Shown piece after piece: positions 1-8,397 of a DNA stretch of 64,000 nt (positions are counted from its first letter, which is position 1; each line of letters starts with the position of its first letter). The DNA lies in the NCBI GenBank assembly GCA_910574995.1, contig CAJTCS010000003.1:248001-312000 (forward strand), read 5' to 3'. The stretch is from Oscillospiraceae bacterium. GTDB taxonomy: Bacteria; Bacillota; Clostridia; Oscillospirales; Acutalibacteraceae. Made by a program: the position numbers and the translations under genes. The notes beneath the pieces were generated by a model that ran no database searches, was not told where the DNA came from, and saw only the letters and a program-made list of their open reading frames with translations.

Positions 1-666
1 ATCGTGAACATGGTGGTGGGCATCATGCTGGCCATCTTTATCTCCGACGTGTTCAGCAAAAAGCTGAAGAAGCTGTACCAAAGCTCCATCCTACTGCCAT
101 TTTTGATTTCCATCGTGGTGGTAAGCTACATTGTTTTCGCCCTGTTAAGCCACGAGAACGGTATGATGAACAAAAGCGTGCTGCCCGCGTTGGGCCAAGA
201 GCCTGTCCAGTGGTATAACGACACCACCTGGTGGCCGCTGATTATCATCGTTACCAACTGCTGGAAGGGCGTGGGCTATGGCACCCTGATTTATATCGCG
301 GCCATTGCGGGCATCGACCAGGGGTATTACGAGGCCGCCGAGCTGGACGGCGCCAACAAGTGGCAGCAGATCACCCGTATCACCCTGCCCTGCCTGATCC
401 CCTCCATCATTACCCTGCTGCTGATGAACATCGGCCGTATCTTCTACTCTGACTTCGGCCTGTTCTACCAGGTGCCCCAGAATTCCGGGTCCCTGTTCTC
501 TGTCACGAATACCATCGACACCTATGTATACCGGGCCCTTATGAGCTCTGGCGGCATCGGCCGCTCTTCTGCGGCAGGCCTGTTCCAGTCTGTGGTAGGC
601 TTCACCCTGGTAATGGTCTCCAACCTGATTGTACGGAAGGCCAGCCCTGAGAACGCGATTTTTTAG
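1..666 (+). CDS. Sugar ABC transporter permease, LplB type (5' end cut by window)
   Basis: Inner-membrane permease of a carbohydrate ABC importer. The frame is open from base 1, so the true start lies upstream. LplB-family proteins run about 290-320 residues, so roughly 80-100 N-terminal residues are missing from this 221-residue remainder. Several hydrophobic segments are visible. The cytoplasmic EAA loop that contacts the ATPase reads EAAELDGA near residue 115 of the visible part, followed by the usual RITLP. The next gene, 18 bases on, is the partner YtcP-type permease, so the two should form a heterodimer. The solute-binding protein normally found with them is not in the window. The substrate is probably an oligosaccharide, inferred from family and from the esterases and YesN regulator downstream. 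Confidence 0.9.
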   Translation: MVNMVVGIMLAIFISDVFSKKLKKLYQSSILLPFLISIVVVSYIVFALLSHENGMMNKSVLPALGQEPVQWYNDTTWWPLIIIVTNCWKGVGYGTLIYIAAIAGIDQGYYEAAELDGANKWQQITRITLPCLIPSIITLLLMNIGRIFYSDFGLFYQVPQNSGSLFSVTNTIDTYVYRALMSSGGIGRSSAAGLFQSVVGFTLVMVSNLIVRKASPENAIF

Positions 667-684
667 AATGGAGGCGATATCCGT

Positions 685-1572
685 ATGATCATGTCAAAAG
701 GCAGAAAGACCTATCAGGTTGCCATTAATATCGTGCTGGTCCTGGTGGCGCTGTGTATGATCCTGCCCCTGGTGCTGCTGTTCATGTCCTCCATTACAGA
801 GGAAAATACACTGGTCGTCAACGGCTATTCCTTCTTCCCAGAGAAGTTCAGCCTGGGGGCCTACCAGTACATCATGCAGAATTCCGCCACAGTCTTCCGG
901 GCCTATGGCATCACCATTTTGGTAACATTGGTGGGCACGGCCGGCAGCCTGATTCTGGCTTCCCTCATGGCGTTTCCCCTGTCCCTGAAGGACCTGCCCG
1001 GCCGGAAGGTACTGAGTTTTTATGTATTCTTCACCATGCTGTTCTCGGGCGGCCTGGTGCCCTCTTACATCATGTGGACCACCACATTCCACGTTAAGAA
1101 CACCATTTGGGCGTACATCCTGCCCAACTTCCTGTTAAGTGCTTTCAATATCATCCTGGTGCGCACATTCTTCAGCACCAGCATCCCCAGCGAAATCTAC
1201 GAAGCCGCCAAGATAGACGGCGCAAGCTACATGACCATCTACTGGAAGATCGTGCTGCCTTTGGGCAAACCGATCTTGGTAACGATCGGTTTGTTCTCGG
1301 GCCTGGGTTATTGGAACGACTGGACCAACGGCTTGTACTATATCAACCAGTCTGACATGTTGAGCATACAGGCCCTGCTGAACCGGATGATACAGGATAT
1401 ACAGGCGCTGGCCGCCCATTCCACGGCGAATTCTGGCGCGCTGATGATGATCCCCCAGGTATCCATCCGCATGGCCATCGCCTTTGTGGCCATACTGCCC
1501 ATTTTGCTGGTGTATCCCTTCCTGCAAAAATACTTTGCCAGCGGCATTATGCTGGGGGCAGTGAAGGGATGA
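685..1572 (+). CDS. Sugar ABC transporter permease, YtcP/AraQ type
   Basis: Second permease of the carbohydrate importer, 295 residues, the normal length for the family. An N-terminal membrane segment follows a short basic start, and about six hydrophobic segments are visible. The EAA loop reads EAAKIDGA near residue 175. GGAGG ends 10 bases before the chosen ATG; a second ATG lies two codons later and could be used instead. The gene is co-directional with the LplB-type permease and almost certainly co-transcribed. Its stop codon abuts the first copy of a structured repeat. No ATPase gene accompanies the pair, as is common for LplB/YtcP systems that use a shared MsmK-like ATPase encoded elsewhere. 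Confidence 0.92.
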   Translation: MIMSKGRKTYQVAINIVLVLVALCMILPLVLLFMSSITEENTLVVNGYSFFPEKFSLGAYQYIMQNSATVFRAYGITILVTLVGTAGSLILASLMAFPLSLKDLPGRKVLSFYVFFTMLFSGGLVPSYIMWTTTFHVKNTIWAYILPNFLLSAFNIILVRTFFSTSIPSEIYEAAKIDGASYMTIYWKIVLPLGKPILVTIGLFSGLGYWNDWTNGLYYINQSDMLSIQALLNRMIQDIQALAAHSTANSGALMMIPQVSIRMAIAFVAILPILLVYPFLQKYFASGIMLGAVKG

Positions 1573-1688
1573 TATAGTAAACGCACTTGAAAATCGGTAT
1601 TTACTGATTTTCAAGCAGGGCGGCGCGGGCGCACCCGTGCCGCCAGGTTCAACAGAGGTATCACCTCTTTTGAACTGCGTTAACTATA
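1573..1688 (+). repeat. Triple-hairpin inverted-repeat element, copy 1
   Basis: A 116-bp element bounded by imperfect terminal inverted repeats (TATAGTAAACGC at the left; TATAGTTAACGC read inward from the right). Inside are three hairpins in a row: CTTGAAAATCGG/CTGATTTTCAAG, a GC-rich stem GGCGGC.CGGG/CCCG.GCCGCC, and GTTCAA.AGAGGT/ACCTCT.TTGAAC. It begins directly after the ytcP-type stop codon. Related copies lie at 1789-1893, 29768-29822 and 61660-61763. The layout fits a MITE or REP-like non-autonomous element. The hairpins could also end transcription of the permease operon, although no strong U-run follows them. Confidence 0.85.
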
Positions 1689-1788
1689 GCCCCTTTGTGA
1701 ATACCGCGGGCACGGCCCGCGGGTTTGATTGGAATCCTTGTTTTGTGCGGAGTTTTTAGGTTGGAGAAGGCCTGGGGCGCTGGGCGGA

Positions 1789-1893
1789 ATGGCTAAACGC
1801 GCGTGGAAACGTGATAGGCAATGGTTTTCACGAAAGCGGCGCTGCCGCTGGTTTAAAGGGGGTATACGCCTTTTCAAGACCGCGTTTACTATT
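1789..1893 (+). repeat. Triple-hairpin inverted-repeat element, copy 2 (diverged)
   Basis: A diverged, co-oriented copy of the 1573-1688 element. The same order is kept: a TAAACGC end, a CGTGgAAAC/GTTTTCACG-type stem, a short GC-rich stem (GGCGctGCCGC), then GGTTTAAAGG..GTATAC..CCTTTTCAAGACC, ending CGCGTTTACTAT. The GTATAC core of hairpin 3 matches the 61660 copy. Two adjacent copies of different age suggest repeated insertion, or a local duplication followed by decay. It lies just upstream of the first esterase and so may be part of that gene's leader. Confidence 0.7.
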
Positions 1894-1950
1894 GCGGGCC
1901 GCCCGGCGCCCAGGCCGCTATTTGTATTGGAAAAGGAGCTGTTAGCAGCT

Positions 1951-2775
1951 ATGGCAAAATTTACCTGCAATTTTATTTCGTATACGCTGAAGCGGACTGT
2001 GGATATCACAGTGGTCATCCCCTCCGTCACCATCCCGGAATCCATGGGCATGACCGGGGACGGCAGCTGCACCCATACCCCCACGGAAAAGTACCCGGTG
2101 CTGTACCTGCTTCACGGCATGGGCAACAACCACGCCACCTGGACGGGCTATACCAACGTAGAGTTGTACGCGGAGGAGCGGCAGATCGCCATTGTGAACC
2201 TGTCCGCTGAGAACAAGAGCTATGTAAAGATCGGCGGCGACGACTTCTTCCAATTTGTTTCAGAAGAGCTGCCGGACTTTGTCTGCGGCATGTTCCCCGT
2301 CAGCCGCGAGCCGGAACACACCTACATCGCCGGGCTTTCCATGGGCGGCTATGGCACGTTGGTGCACGCTTTCAGCCACCCCCAGCGGTTCAAGGCCCTT
2401 GGCGCTTTTTCCGCTGCGGTCAGCATAAACCCTTACGAGCTGGCAATGGGGAAGATTGCGAAGCTGGATGAGGAGTTCCAGAAGAAAATGGACAGCCAGG
2501 ACCCTGCCATCTCCCCCCAGGCCTTGGCCCAGAAAGTAAAAGCGGAAGGGAAGCCATTCCCCAAAGTCTACTTTGCCTGTGGCAAGAAAGACGGCATTTT
2601 CGACACCAACGTAGCTTTCCGGGATAAGCTGGTAAGCTTGGGCGCGGACGTGACCTGGGACGAACACCCCGATTATGGCCACGAGTGGCGCTTCTGGGAT
2701 TTGGAGATTGAAAAGTTCCTGGATTGGCTGCCCCGTACCGATGGGTATGCCAAGGCAGGCAAGCGCCAGATTTAG
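1951..2775 (+). CDS. Alpha/beta-hydrolase esterase, FrmB/esterase D family (copy 1)
   Basis: A 274-residue serine esterase of the Pfam PF00756-like family, which includes feruloyl and acetyl esterases and S-formylglutathione hydrolase. The nucleophile elbow is GLSMGGYG; the loop LLHGMGNNH comes before it; the catalytic His is in EHPDYGHEW near the C-terminus. There is no signal peptide, so it should act in the cytoplasm on imported substrates. The open frame extends upstream, but homology with its tandem copy begins at MAKFTC, behind AAAGGAG, and the bases immediately before the ATG are also shared. It sits next to sugar permeases, so de-esterification of plant oligosaccharides is a reasonable guess. 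The exact substrate cannot be read from sequence. Confidence 0.88.
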   Translation: MAKFTCNFISYTLKRTVDITVVIPSVTIPESMGMTGDGSCTHTPTEKYPVLYLLHGMGNNHATWTGYTNVELYAEERQIAIVNLSAENKSYVKIGGDDFFQFVSEELPDFVCGMFPVSREPEHTYIAGLSMGGYGTLVHAFSHPQRFKALGAFSAAVSINPYELAMGKIAKLDEEFQKKMDSQDPAISPQALAQKVKAEGKPFPKVYFACGKKDGIFDTNVAFRDKLVSLGADVTWDEHPDYGHEWRFWDLEIEKFLDWLPRTDGYAKAGKRQI

Positions 2776-2812
2776 GGTTGGGGCATTTCATAGAAAGGGG
2801 CTGTTAGCAGCT

Positions 2813-3679
2813 ATGGCAAAATTTACCTGTAATTTTATCTCATATACATTGAAGCGTACTGTGGACATCACAGTGGTTATCCCTTCCCCTACGATCCCGG
2901 ATTCCCTGGGCATGACGGGGGACGGCAACTGTACCCATATGCCTAAGGAAAAGTACCCGGTGGTATACCTGCTTCATGGCATGGGCAACAACCACGCCAC
3001 CTGGACGGGATATACCAACGTAGAACTGTACGCGGAAGAGCGGCAGATCGCCATTGTGAACCTGTCCGCTGAGAACAAGAGCTATGTAAAAATCGGCGGC
3101 GACGACTTTTACGCCTTCGTTTCCAAGGAACTGCCAGACTTTGTGTGCGGCATGTTCCCCGTCAGCCGCGAGCCGGAGCATACCTACATCGCCGGGCTTT
3201 CCATGGGCGGCTATGGCACGCTGGTGCACGCCCTTAGCCAGCCCCAGCGGTTCAAGGCTTTTGGCGCGCTTTCCGCCGCGGTTAACATAAACCCTTACGA
3301 GCTGGCCGGGGGCAACGCCGTGGGGGCTGACAAGAACTTCCAGGCGGATATGGAGCAAAAAGGGATGAAACCGGATATTGCGGCGTCCCGGGAAACCAAG
3401 GTCGGGCCGGAGATTGACCCGGAAAGCCTGGCGGAAAAGCTAAAGGCAGACGGCAAGGCTTTCCCCAAGGCGTACATTGCCTGCGGCAAGAAGGATTTCC
3501 TTTTCGAGGCCGACAGCGCCTTCCGGGACAAGCTGATAAGCCTGGGCGCGGACGTGACCTGGGACGAACACCCCGATTACGGCCACGAGTGGCGCTTCTG
3601 GGATCTGGAGATTGAAAAGTTCCTGGATTGGCTGCCCCGTACCGATGGGTACGCTAAGGTGGGCAGGCGCCAGATTTAA
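2813..3679 (+). CDS. Alpha/beta-hydrolase esterase, FrmB/esterase D family (copy 2)
   Basis: A 288-residue tandem paralogue of the preceding gene, which ends 37 bases upstream. The first ~165 and last ~75 residues are nearly identical to copy 1, including GLSMGGYG and EHPDYGHEW. The middle (about residues 165-215) is different and 14 residues longer. The shared block starts upstream of the ATG (GGGGCTGTTAGCAGCT in both leaders), so the duplication included the translation start. The diverged middle maps to the lid/cap region that shapes the acyl or sugar pocket in this fold, which suggests a change in specificity. It is probably translated from the same mRNA as copy 1. Confidence 0.88.
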   Translation: MAKFTCNFISYTLKRTVDITVVIPSPTIPDSLGMTGDGNCTHMPKEKYPVVYLLHGMGNNHATWTGYTNVELYAEERQIAIVNLSAENKSYVKIGGDDFYAFVSKELPDFVCGMFPVSREPEHTYIAGLSMGGYGTLVHALSQPQRFKAFGALSAAVNINPYELAGGNAVGADKNFQADMEQKGMKPDIAASRETKVGPEIDPESLAEKLKADGKAFPKAYIACGKKDFLFEADSAFRDKLISLGADVTWDEHPDYGHEWRFWDLEIEKFLDWLPRTDGYAKVGRRQI

Positions 3680-3777
3680 CCAGGGGGGAGGGGCGCAGCT
3701 TTAAGCCGCCAGAGGCCCCAATACCGCCAAAAAGCATTTCTATATTTAGCCTCCGCAAATTGGCAAACAACAAGCAG

Positions 3778-3812
3778 GGCCGCCCCAAACCTCTCGGTGG
3801 GGCGGCCTTTTT
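3778..3812 (+). terminator. Intrinsic terminator after the esterase pair
   Basis: A perfect 9-bp stem GGCCGCCCC/GGGGCGGCC with a 12-base loop, followed by TTTTT on the plus strand. It lies between convergent genes. A second hairpin (CCCGCACG/CGTGCGGG, 3815-3838) follows but has no U-run. Confidence 0.85.
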
Positions 3813-3837
3813 GTGCCCGCACGTGCCGCCGTGCGGG

Positions 3838-5376
3838 TCAATCTGTATATTGCTTGCGGTATTCGTTAGGGGTCAGGCCGGTGCGTTCCCGGAAGATATG
3901 GGAAAAGTAGGAAAAGTTGTCATACCCCACCCGCAGGGCGATCTCGTTTACCGGCACGCTGGTCTCGGCCAGCAGCTTTTCCGCCTCGTGTATGCGCAGC
4001 TCCTGTACATAGGCCCCCAAAGACTGGCCCGTCTCTTTTTTGAACAGCCGCGCTAGGTAGTCTGGATTCAAAAATACCAGGCTGGCCATGGTGGCCCGGG
4101 TAATCTCCTCGTTATAATGGCTTTTAATATACCCCTTCACCTGCCCCACCACAGACTGCCCCTGGTGGGCGGCCTCCAGGGCCTTGCTGGCCGCTGTGAC
4201 CATATAGTGCAGGTACCGCTTCATGTGGTCCAAAGAACGGCTGGAGTTTTCCCGCAGCGTTTCAAACCGCTGGCCGGAGAACAGGTCGTAGGCGCTTACT
4301 TGCCGTTCCTTTAGCACGATGCACACCAGCTGCAGCATGTCCATGCGCAGGGCTTTCAAATAAGGCGTGTTCAGTTCTCCCCGGGCGGCCAGACGGTCTA
4401 GGTGGGCGTCGATCTGCTGGGCTAACTCTTCCCCCCGGCAGGCCCGCAGCAGCAGTTCCCATTCCTTTGCCTGGGGCATAGAGTACGACAGGGGGCGTTT
4501 GCGGTATTCCCCGGCGGCATATACTGCGCCGCGGCTGCTGGCATCGTCTAAAAAGCAGTCCTCCAGCTCTAGGTAGGCCCCGTGCGCCTGGTCTAGGTAC
4601 ACGCCCGCTTTGAAAAAACAGTTTAGCCAGGCAGACAGATGCTCTTGCGCCACGTTGCACAGTTTGCAGCACATGGCCCGAAGGGATTCTTGGCCGGCGC
4701 CTTCGCCTTCCTGGAATACCGTGCACCAATCCCCATCCCCCAGGGGGATCTGCGCCTCTTGGGACAGGCCGGCAGCGGGGTACAATTCTTCCAGCACATT
4801 ACGCAGGGCGTACTTCTTCCAGGGGGATACGGTCTCGGCGCCGTCTGCCAAAGAAAAGATACACAGGGAAAACCGGTCCTCCGGGGCGTACCCCCCGGCT
4901 TCCAGGGCCCATTCCCCGCCAGAAAGCAGGTTTTGCCAGAAAGCCCGCCTGCCCATCCGGTCCACGTCTTCCCAGCGCCCGCCATAGCGGCGCAGGCTCC
5001 GGTTTTTTTCCGCCTCCCGCACAGCCGCGGCCAGATGTTCCTGCAGCTCTTCATAGGAGATGGGCTTCAGGAAATAATCGAAGCTGTGAAGCTCTACCGC
5101 CTTTTTGGCATAGTTGAAATCGGCATAGCTGGTGCAGAACAGGGTGACGATGTCCAGCTCGCTGTCCCGTACCCAGCACAGCAGGTCCAAGCCGCTGCCG
5201 CCGGGCATCTCAATATCCGTCACCATGATATCCACATCCCGGGTTTCCAGTATCTCCCTGGCCCGGACGGCATTCTGCGCGGTGTACACGTTCTCAAAGC
5301 CCAACGCCTCGAAATCCACGCCGTCCAATATGCCTTCCAATACGTCCAGCTCGTCGTCAACCAGCAATGCGTTCAA
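3838..5376 (-). CDS. YesN-type response regulator with AraC DNA-binding domain
   Basis: Cytoplasmic transcription factor of 512 residues. An N-terminal receiver domain (about 1-125) has the acidic pair D7-D8, the phospho-acceptor D54 in VTDIEMP, the switch Thr/Ser in CTSYADF, and the lysine in LKPIS. A long linker region of about 270 residues follows, then two AraC helix-turn-helix motifs in the last ~100 residues (ITRATMASLVFLNPDYLARL and VNEIALRVGYDNFSYFSHIF). YesN regulators typically pair with a YesM sensor kinase and control a neighbouring LplB/YtcP sugar importer. That importer is at the start of the window, but no YesM gene is present, so the kinase must lie elsewhere. It is transcribed towards the importer. 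Confidence 0.93.
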   Translation of the reverse strand: MNALLVDDELDVLEGILDGVDFEALGFENVYTAQNAVRAREILETRDVDIMVTDIEMPGGSGLDLLCWVRDSELDIVTLFCTSYADFNYAKKAVELHSFDYFLKPISYEELQEHLAAAVREAEKNRSLRRYGGRWEDVDRMGRRAFWQNLLSGGEWALEAGGYAPEDRFSLCIFSLADGAETVSPWKKYALRNVLEELYPAAGLSQEAQIPLGDGDWCTVFQEGEGAGQESLRAMCCKLCNVAQEHLSAWLNCFFKAGVYLDQAHGAYLELEDCFLDDASSRGAVYAAGEYRKRPLSYSMPQAKEWELLLRACRGEELAQQIDAHLDRLAARGELNTPYLKALRMDMLQLVCIVLKERQVSAYDLFSGQRFETLRENSSRSLDHMKRYLHYMVTAASKALEAAHQGQSVVGQVKGYIKSHYNEEITRATMASLVFLNPDYLARLFKKETGQSLGAYVQELRIHEAEKLLAETSVPVNEIALRVGYDNFSYFSHIFRERTGLTPNEYRKQYTD

Positions 5377-5450
5377 CGGCCCACCCCCTTCCAGCTGTGC
5401 CCATGCCTTAGGCTGCGTATCTATAAATTATCCCCTGCCTTGTAATATAT

Positions 5451-5456
5451 ATTATA
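5451..5456 (-). promoter_or_regulatory. Candidate -10 box for the YesN-type regulator, in the 5377-5620 divergent gap
   Basis: The 244-base gap between the divergent regulator and spoVAD holds the only strongly AT-rich patch nearby. Read on the minus strand it contains TATAAT about 75 bases before the regulator ATG. No good -35 hexamer is visible at 16-18 bases, so this is a partial match. I could not identify a convincing sporulation sigma-G promoter for spoVAD in the same gap. Confidence 0.4.
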
Positions 5457-5620
5457 GTATAGCAAAAAAAGCCAGTTTTCGCAAGGGATTTTCTGCGCCG
5501 GCTTTCCTGTCTTGCCAGTATCTGGCCTCATATTCCCCGCAAAAACGGGCAAGCTATGGGCAAAAGGCTGCCCTGCGCATCCCCATGGACGCGGGCGGGC
5601 CGCAAAAAGGGGGAGCGTCC

Positions 5621-6625
5621 ATGAAGCGCATCGGTAAACAGACTTTGGAATTTTCCACACCTCCCAGCATTCTGGGCCGGGGTGCCATTGGCGGGAAGAA
5701 AGAGGCCCAGGGCCCTTTAGGGGCGGACTTCGACCAGACCTTTCAGGACACCACGCTGGAGACGGAAAGCTGGGAAAAGGCGGAGGCCCAGCTGCAAAAG
5801 GAGGCTGTGGCGCTGGCCCTGGACCACGCGGGCCTCGCGGCCGGGGAAGTGGACTTCATCTTGGCGGGGGATTTGCTGAACCAATGTATATCCTCCACCT
5901 TTGGCCTCTTGGAATATCAGATGCCCTTTTTAGGGCAGTATGGGGCTTGCTCGACCATGGCCCAGACCCTGTTGCTGGCCTCTATCCTGGTGGACAGCGG
6001 CGCCGCGGCGCGGGCGGCGGCGGTGACCAGCTCCCACTTCTGCTCGGCCGAAAGGCAGTTCCGCACGCCCCTGGAATATGGCGCGCAGCGCACGCCCACC
6101 GCCCAATGGACAGCTACTGCCGCCGGCTGCGCGATCCTGGGGCAGGGGGGGCGGGTGCAAGTGCGCCGGGGCCTGGCGGGGAAAATTGTAGACCTGGGCG
6201 TAAAAGACCCGGCCAATATGGGGGCGGCCATGGCGCCTGCGGCGGCGGACAGCATCTACCAGTTTTTGCAGGATACGGGCACGGCCCCGGGGGACTATGA
6301 CGGGATTTTTACCGGGGATTTGGGCGCGGTAGGCAGCGAGCTGCTATTGCAGTCGTTATTGGACAACGGCGTAGACCTGGGCCCCGTCCACCAGGACTGC
6401 GGCCTGTTGCTGTATGACCGGGACCGGCAGGATGTGCATGCCGGGGGCTCGGGGTGCGGGTGTTCGGCCTCGGTGCTGTGCGGCCACCTCCTTAAGCGTA
6501 TGGAACGGGGCCAGCTGCGCAGCATCCTTTTCTGCGCCACCGGCGCTTTGATGTCCCCCACCTCTTCCCAGCAGGGGGAGAGCATCCCCGGCATCTGCCA
6601 TGTGCTCCACCTGGTGCGGCGGTAG
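5621..6625 (+). CDS. spoVAD: Stage V sporulation protein AD (SpoVAD)
   Basis: Thiolase-fold protein of the SpoVA channel that moves dipicolinic acid (Ca-DPA) into the forespore and releases it during germination. At 334 residues it matches the family's ~338. The N-terminus IGKQTLEF..PPSILG followed by GPLGADFD is the SpoVAD signature, and GACSTM is the thiolase-like segment that in real thiolases would hold the active Cys. SpoVAD is not thought to be an enzyme. GGGGGAG precedes the ATG. In most spore formers spoVAC, spoVAD and spoVAE are adjacent; here the gene stands alone, with a regulator upstream on the other strand and a terminator downstream, so the other channel parts must be encoded elsewhere. 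Confidence 0.93.
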   Translation: MKRIGKQTLEFSTPPSILGRGAIGGKKEAQGPLGADFDQTFQDTTLETESWEKAEAQLQKEAVALALDHAGLAAGEVDFILAGDLLNQCISSTFGLLEYQMPFLGQYGACSTMAQTLLLASILVDSGAAARAAAVTSSHFCSAERQFRTPLEYGAQRTPTAQWTATAAGCAILGQGGRVQVRRGLAGKIVDLGVKDPANMGAAMAPAAADSIYQFLQDTGTAPGDYDGIFTGDLGAVGSELLLQSLLDNGVDLGPVHQDCGLLLYDRDRQDVHAGGSGCGCSASVLCGHLLKRMERGQLRSILFCATGALMSPTSSQQGESIPGICHVLHLVRR

Positions 6626-6642
6626 GCGGCGCGGCGGTTATA

Positions 6643-6693
6643 GGGAATGTTTGGGCATGCCTTTTACAGGGGCGTGCCCATTCCCTTTTGTTT
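6643..6693 (+). terminator. Intrinsic terminator after spoVAD
   Basis: A long interrupted stem (GGGAAT..GGGCATGCC pairing with GGCGTGCCC.ATTCCC) is followed by TTTTGTTT. It starts 17 bases past the spoVAD stop and closes it as a single-gene transcript. Confidence 0.85.
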
Positions 6694-6732
6694 ATTAGGT
6701 AACGCGCTTGTGCCGCCTTGGTACGCGCCCCC

Positions 6733-6761
6733 TTGACAGCCTGTCCCGGGCAGGGTATGAT
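6733..6761 (+). promoter_or_regulatory. Sigma-A promoter of the aldo/keto reductase
   Basis: TTGACA, a 17-base spacer, then TATGAT; near-perfect vegetative promoter about 50 bases before the reductase ATG. Confidence 0.85.
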
Positions 6762-6812
6762 TATGTTGCAACTTAGCGTGCAAAACGGCTTTTTTCAAAA
6801 GGAGTGTCACAC

Positions 6813-7745
6813 ATGAAGACCATCGATTTAGGCAAAAGCGGTGTCATGGCCCCGGAGATCGCCCTGGGATGTATGCGCATCGCCTCTATGGAGGACAGCG
6901 CCCTGGAGAAGCATGTCCGCACAGCCTTGGACTGTGGGGTGAATTTTTTTGACCATGCCGATGTGTACGGCGCCGGCGCTTGCGAAGAAAAGTTTGGCCA
7001 GATGTTGGAAAGGGCCCCCGGCCTGCGGGACCAGATGATCCTGCAGACCAAATGCGGCATCCGCCGGAACAGCGAGGGGGCCTGTTGGTATGACTTTTCC
7101 AAAGAGCATATCCTGCAGTGCGTGGATAGGGCCCTTGCCCGCCTGCGCACAGACCGCCTGGACCTGTTGGTCCTCCACCGCCCCGACGCCCTGATGGAGC
7201 CGGAGGAGGTGGCGGAGGCTTTCAGCCAGCTGGAGGCCTCTGGCAAAGTACTGCATTTCGGCGTCAGCAACATGGACAGCCTACAGCTGGCCCTGCTGCA
7301 GTCTGCTGTGGGGCAAAAACTGTTGGTGAACCAGATGCAGTTCAGCATCCTGTGTTCTGGCATGGTAGACCACGCCCTGCGGGCCAACACCGGGGCCCCC
7401 AATGCGGAAGACAGGGACGGAGAGCTGCTGGACTATTGCCGCCTTCACGGCGTGACCGTCCAGGCCTGGTCGCCCTTCCAGTATGGCTTTTTCCAAGGGG
7501 TGTTCCTGGATAACGAAAAGTTCCCCCAGCTTAACGAAAAGCTGGACAGCCTGGCGGAAAAGTATGGCGTCTCCAAAACCGCCCTGGCCGTGGCCTGGAT
7601 TTTGCGCCACCCTGCCAGGATGCAGGTCATCGTGGGCACCACCAACACAGCCCGCCTGCAGGACATCTGTACCGCAAGCGGCGTTGCCTTGTCCCGGGAA
7701 GATTGGTATGGCATTTACCAGGCGGCGGGCAACCAACTGCTGTAA
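6813..7745 (+). CDS. Aldo/keto reductase family oxidoreductase
   Basis: NADPH-dependent carbonyl reductase, TIM-barrel fold, 310 residues. The catalytic tetrad can be placed: Asp and Tyr in FFDHADVYGAG, Lys in QTKCG, and His in LVLHRPD. VSNMDS and the C-terminal IVGTTN segment are the cofactor-binding regions typical of the YdhF/YhdN-like group. AAAGGAG ends 9 bases before the ATG; the GTG three codons upstream overlaps that ribosome site and is unlikely to be the start. It is a monocistronic gene with its own strong promoter. The physiological substrate is unknown. Confidence 0.9.
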   Translation: MKTIDLGKSGVMAPEIALGCMRIASMEDSALEKHVRTALDCGVNFFDHADVYGAGACEEKFGQMLERAPGLRDQMILQTKCGIRRNSEGACWYDFSKEHILQCVDRALARLRTDRLDLLVLHRPDALMEPEEVAEAFSQLEASGKVLHFGVSNMDSLQLALLQSAVGQKLLVNQMQFSILCSGMVDHALRANTGAPNAEDRDGELLDYCRLHGVTVQAWSPFQYGFFQGVFLDNEKFPQLNEKLDSLAEKYGVSKTALAVAWILRHPARMQVIVGTTNTARLQDICTASGVALSREDWYGIYQAAGNQLL

Positions 7746-7824
7746 AGCCGGTTTTTCAACCGCGGGTTTCAGGAAGGGCGCGCCCTTTATCTATAGAAGT
7801 GGAAGCTCCGCATTTCGTCCTGCG

Positions 7825-8397
7825 TCAGCCTGAAGCCCGGCTTTCCGGGTTTTCACGCCGCCGCCCCGCCCCCTCTTTTGCCAGGGCCCGCAGGATATAT
7901 CCCGCGTTCTCCTCCGGCGGTTTTGTCCCGTCTACCCGTATGGCGGGAAGGGATAGGCTTTCCAGCCATGTTTCCGCCTGTTCCTGGGGCCGGGCCTCTA
8001 CCATGCGGAAAAAGCCCTCCTCCTGTTCGTATAGGTCTCCGCCAGGCAGCATCCTGCCGCCAAATTTTTGGAAGGACCGCTCCCGTACCCGCCGCATCCG
8101 CAGGGCCTTTGGCACGCTGACCAGGACCGCCTGGGTGAACCGGGAAAGCGCCTCGTCCCCGAAGTCTGCCACCACAGAGGTGAAGATGAAATTTTCATAC
8201 CGTTTCAGGTCTGCCAGCAGCAGCGCGGCCACTTCTTCCTTTTTGCGGGGCTGCTCGTAGGCATAGCCATTCCCGCTGTTGGGGAAAAAATAATCCTCTG
8301 TGTCCATCCATTTGTACCCGGACGCTTTTGCCAGGGCCCGGGCCAGCGTGCTTTTCCCCGCGCCGTTACCGCCGCATATCAAAATCTTATGGCCCAT
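7825..8397 (-). CDS. P-loop ATPase/kinase-like protein
   Basis: A 190-residue soluble nucleoside-monophosphate-kinase-like protein. Walker A is GGNGAGKST at residues 9-17. The rest resembles the shikimate/adenylate kinase and AAA_17/AAA_18 group, with an Arg-rich lid segment (RMRRVRERSFQKFGGRM). Such proteins are usually annotated only as AAA family ATPases, and I cannot name a substrate. The C-terminal RRRENPESRASG tail is basic and probably disordered. It stands apart, with 66 bases between it and the hydrolase upstream on the same strand. Confidence 0.75.
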   Translation of the reverse strand: MGHKILICGGNGAGKSTLARALAKASGYKWMDTEDYFFPNSGNGYAYEQPRKKEEVAALLLADLKRYENFIFTSVVADFGDEALSRFTQAVLVSVPKALRMRRVRERSFQKFGGRMLPGGDLYEQEEGFFRMVEARPQEQAETWLESLSLPAIRVDGTKPPEENAGYILRALAKEGAGRRRENPESRASG

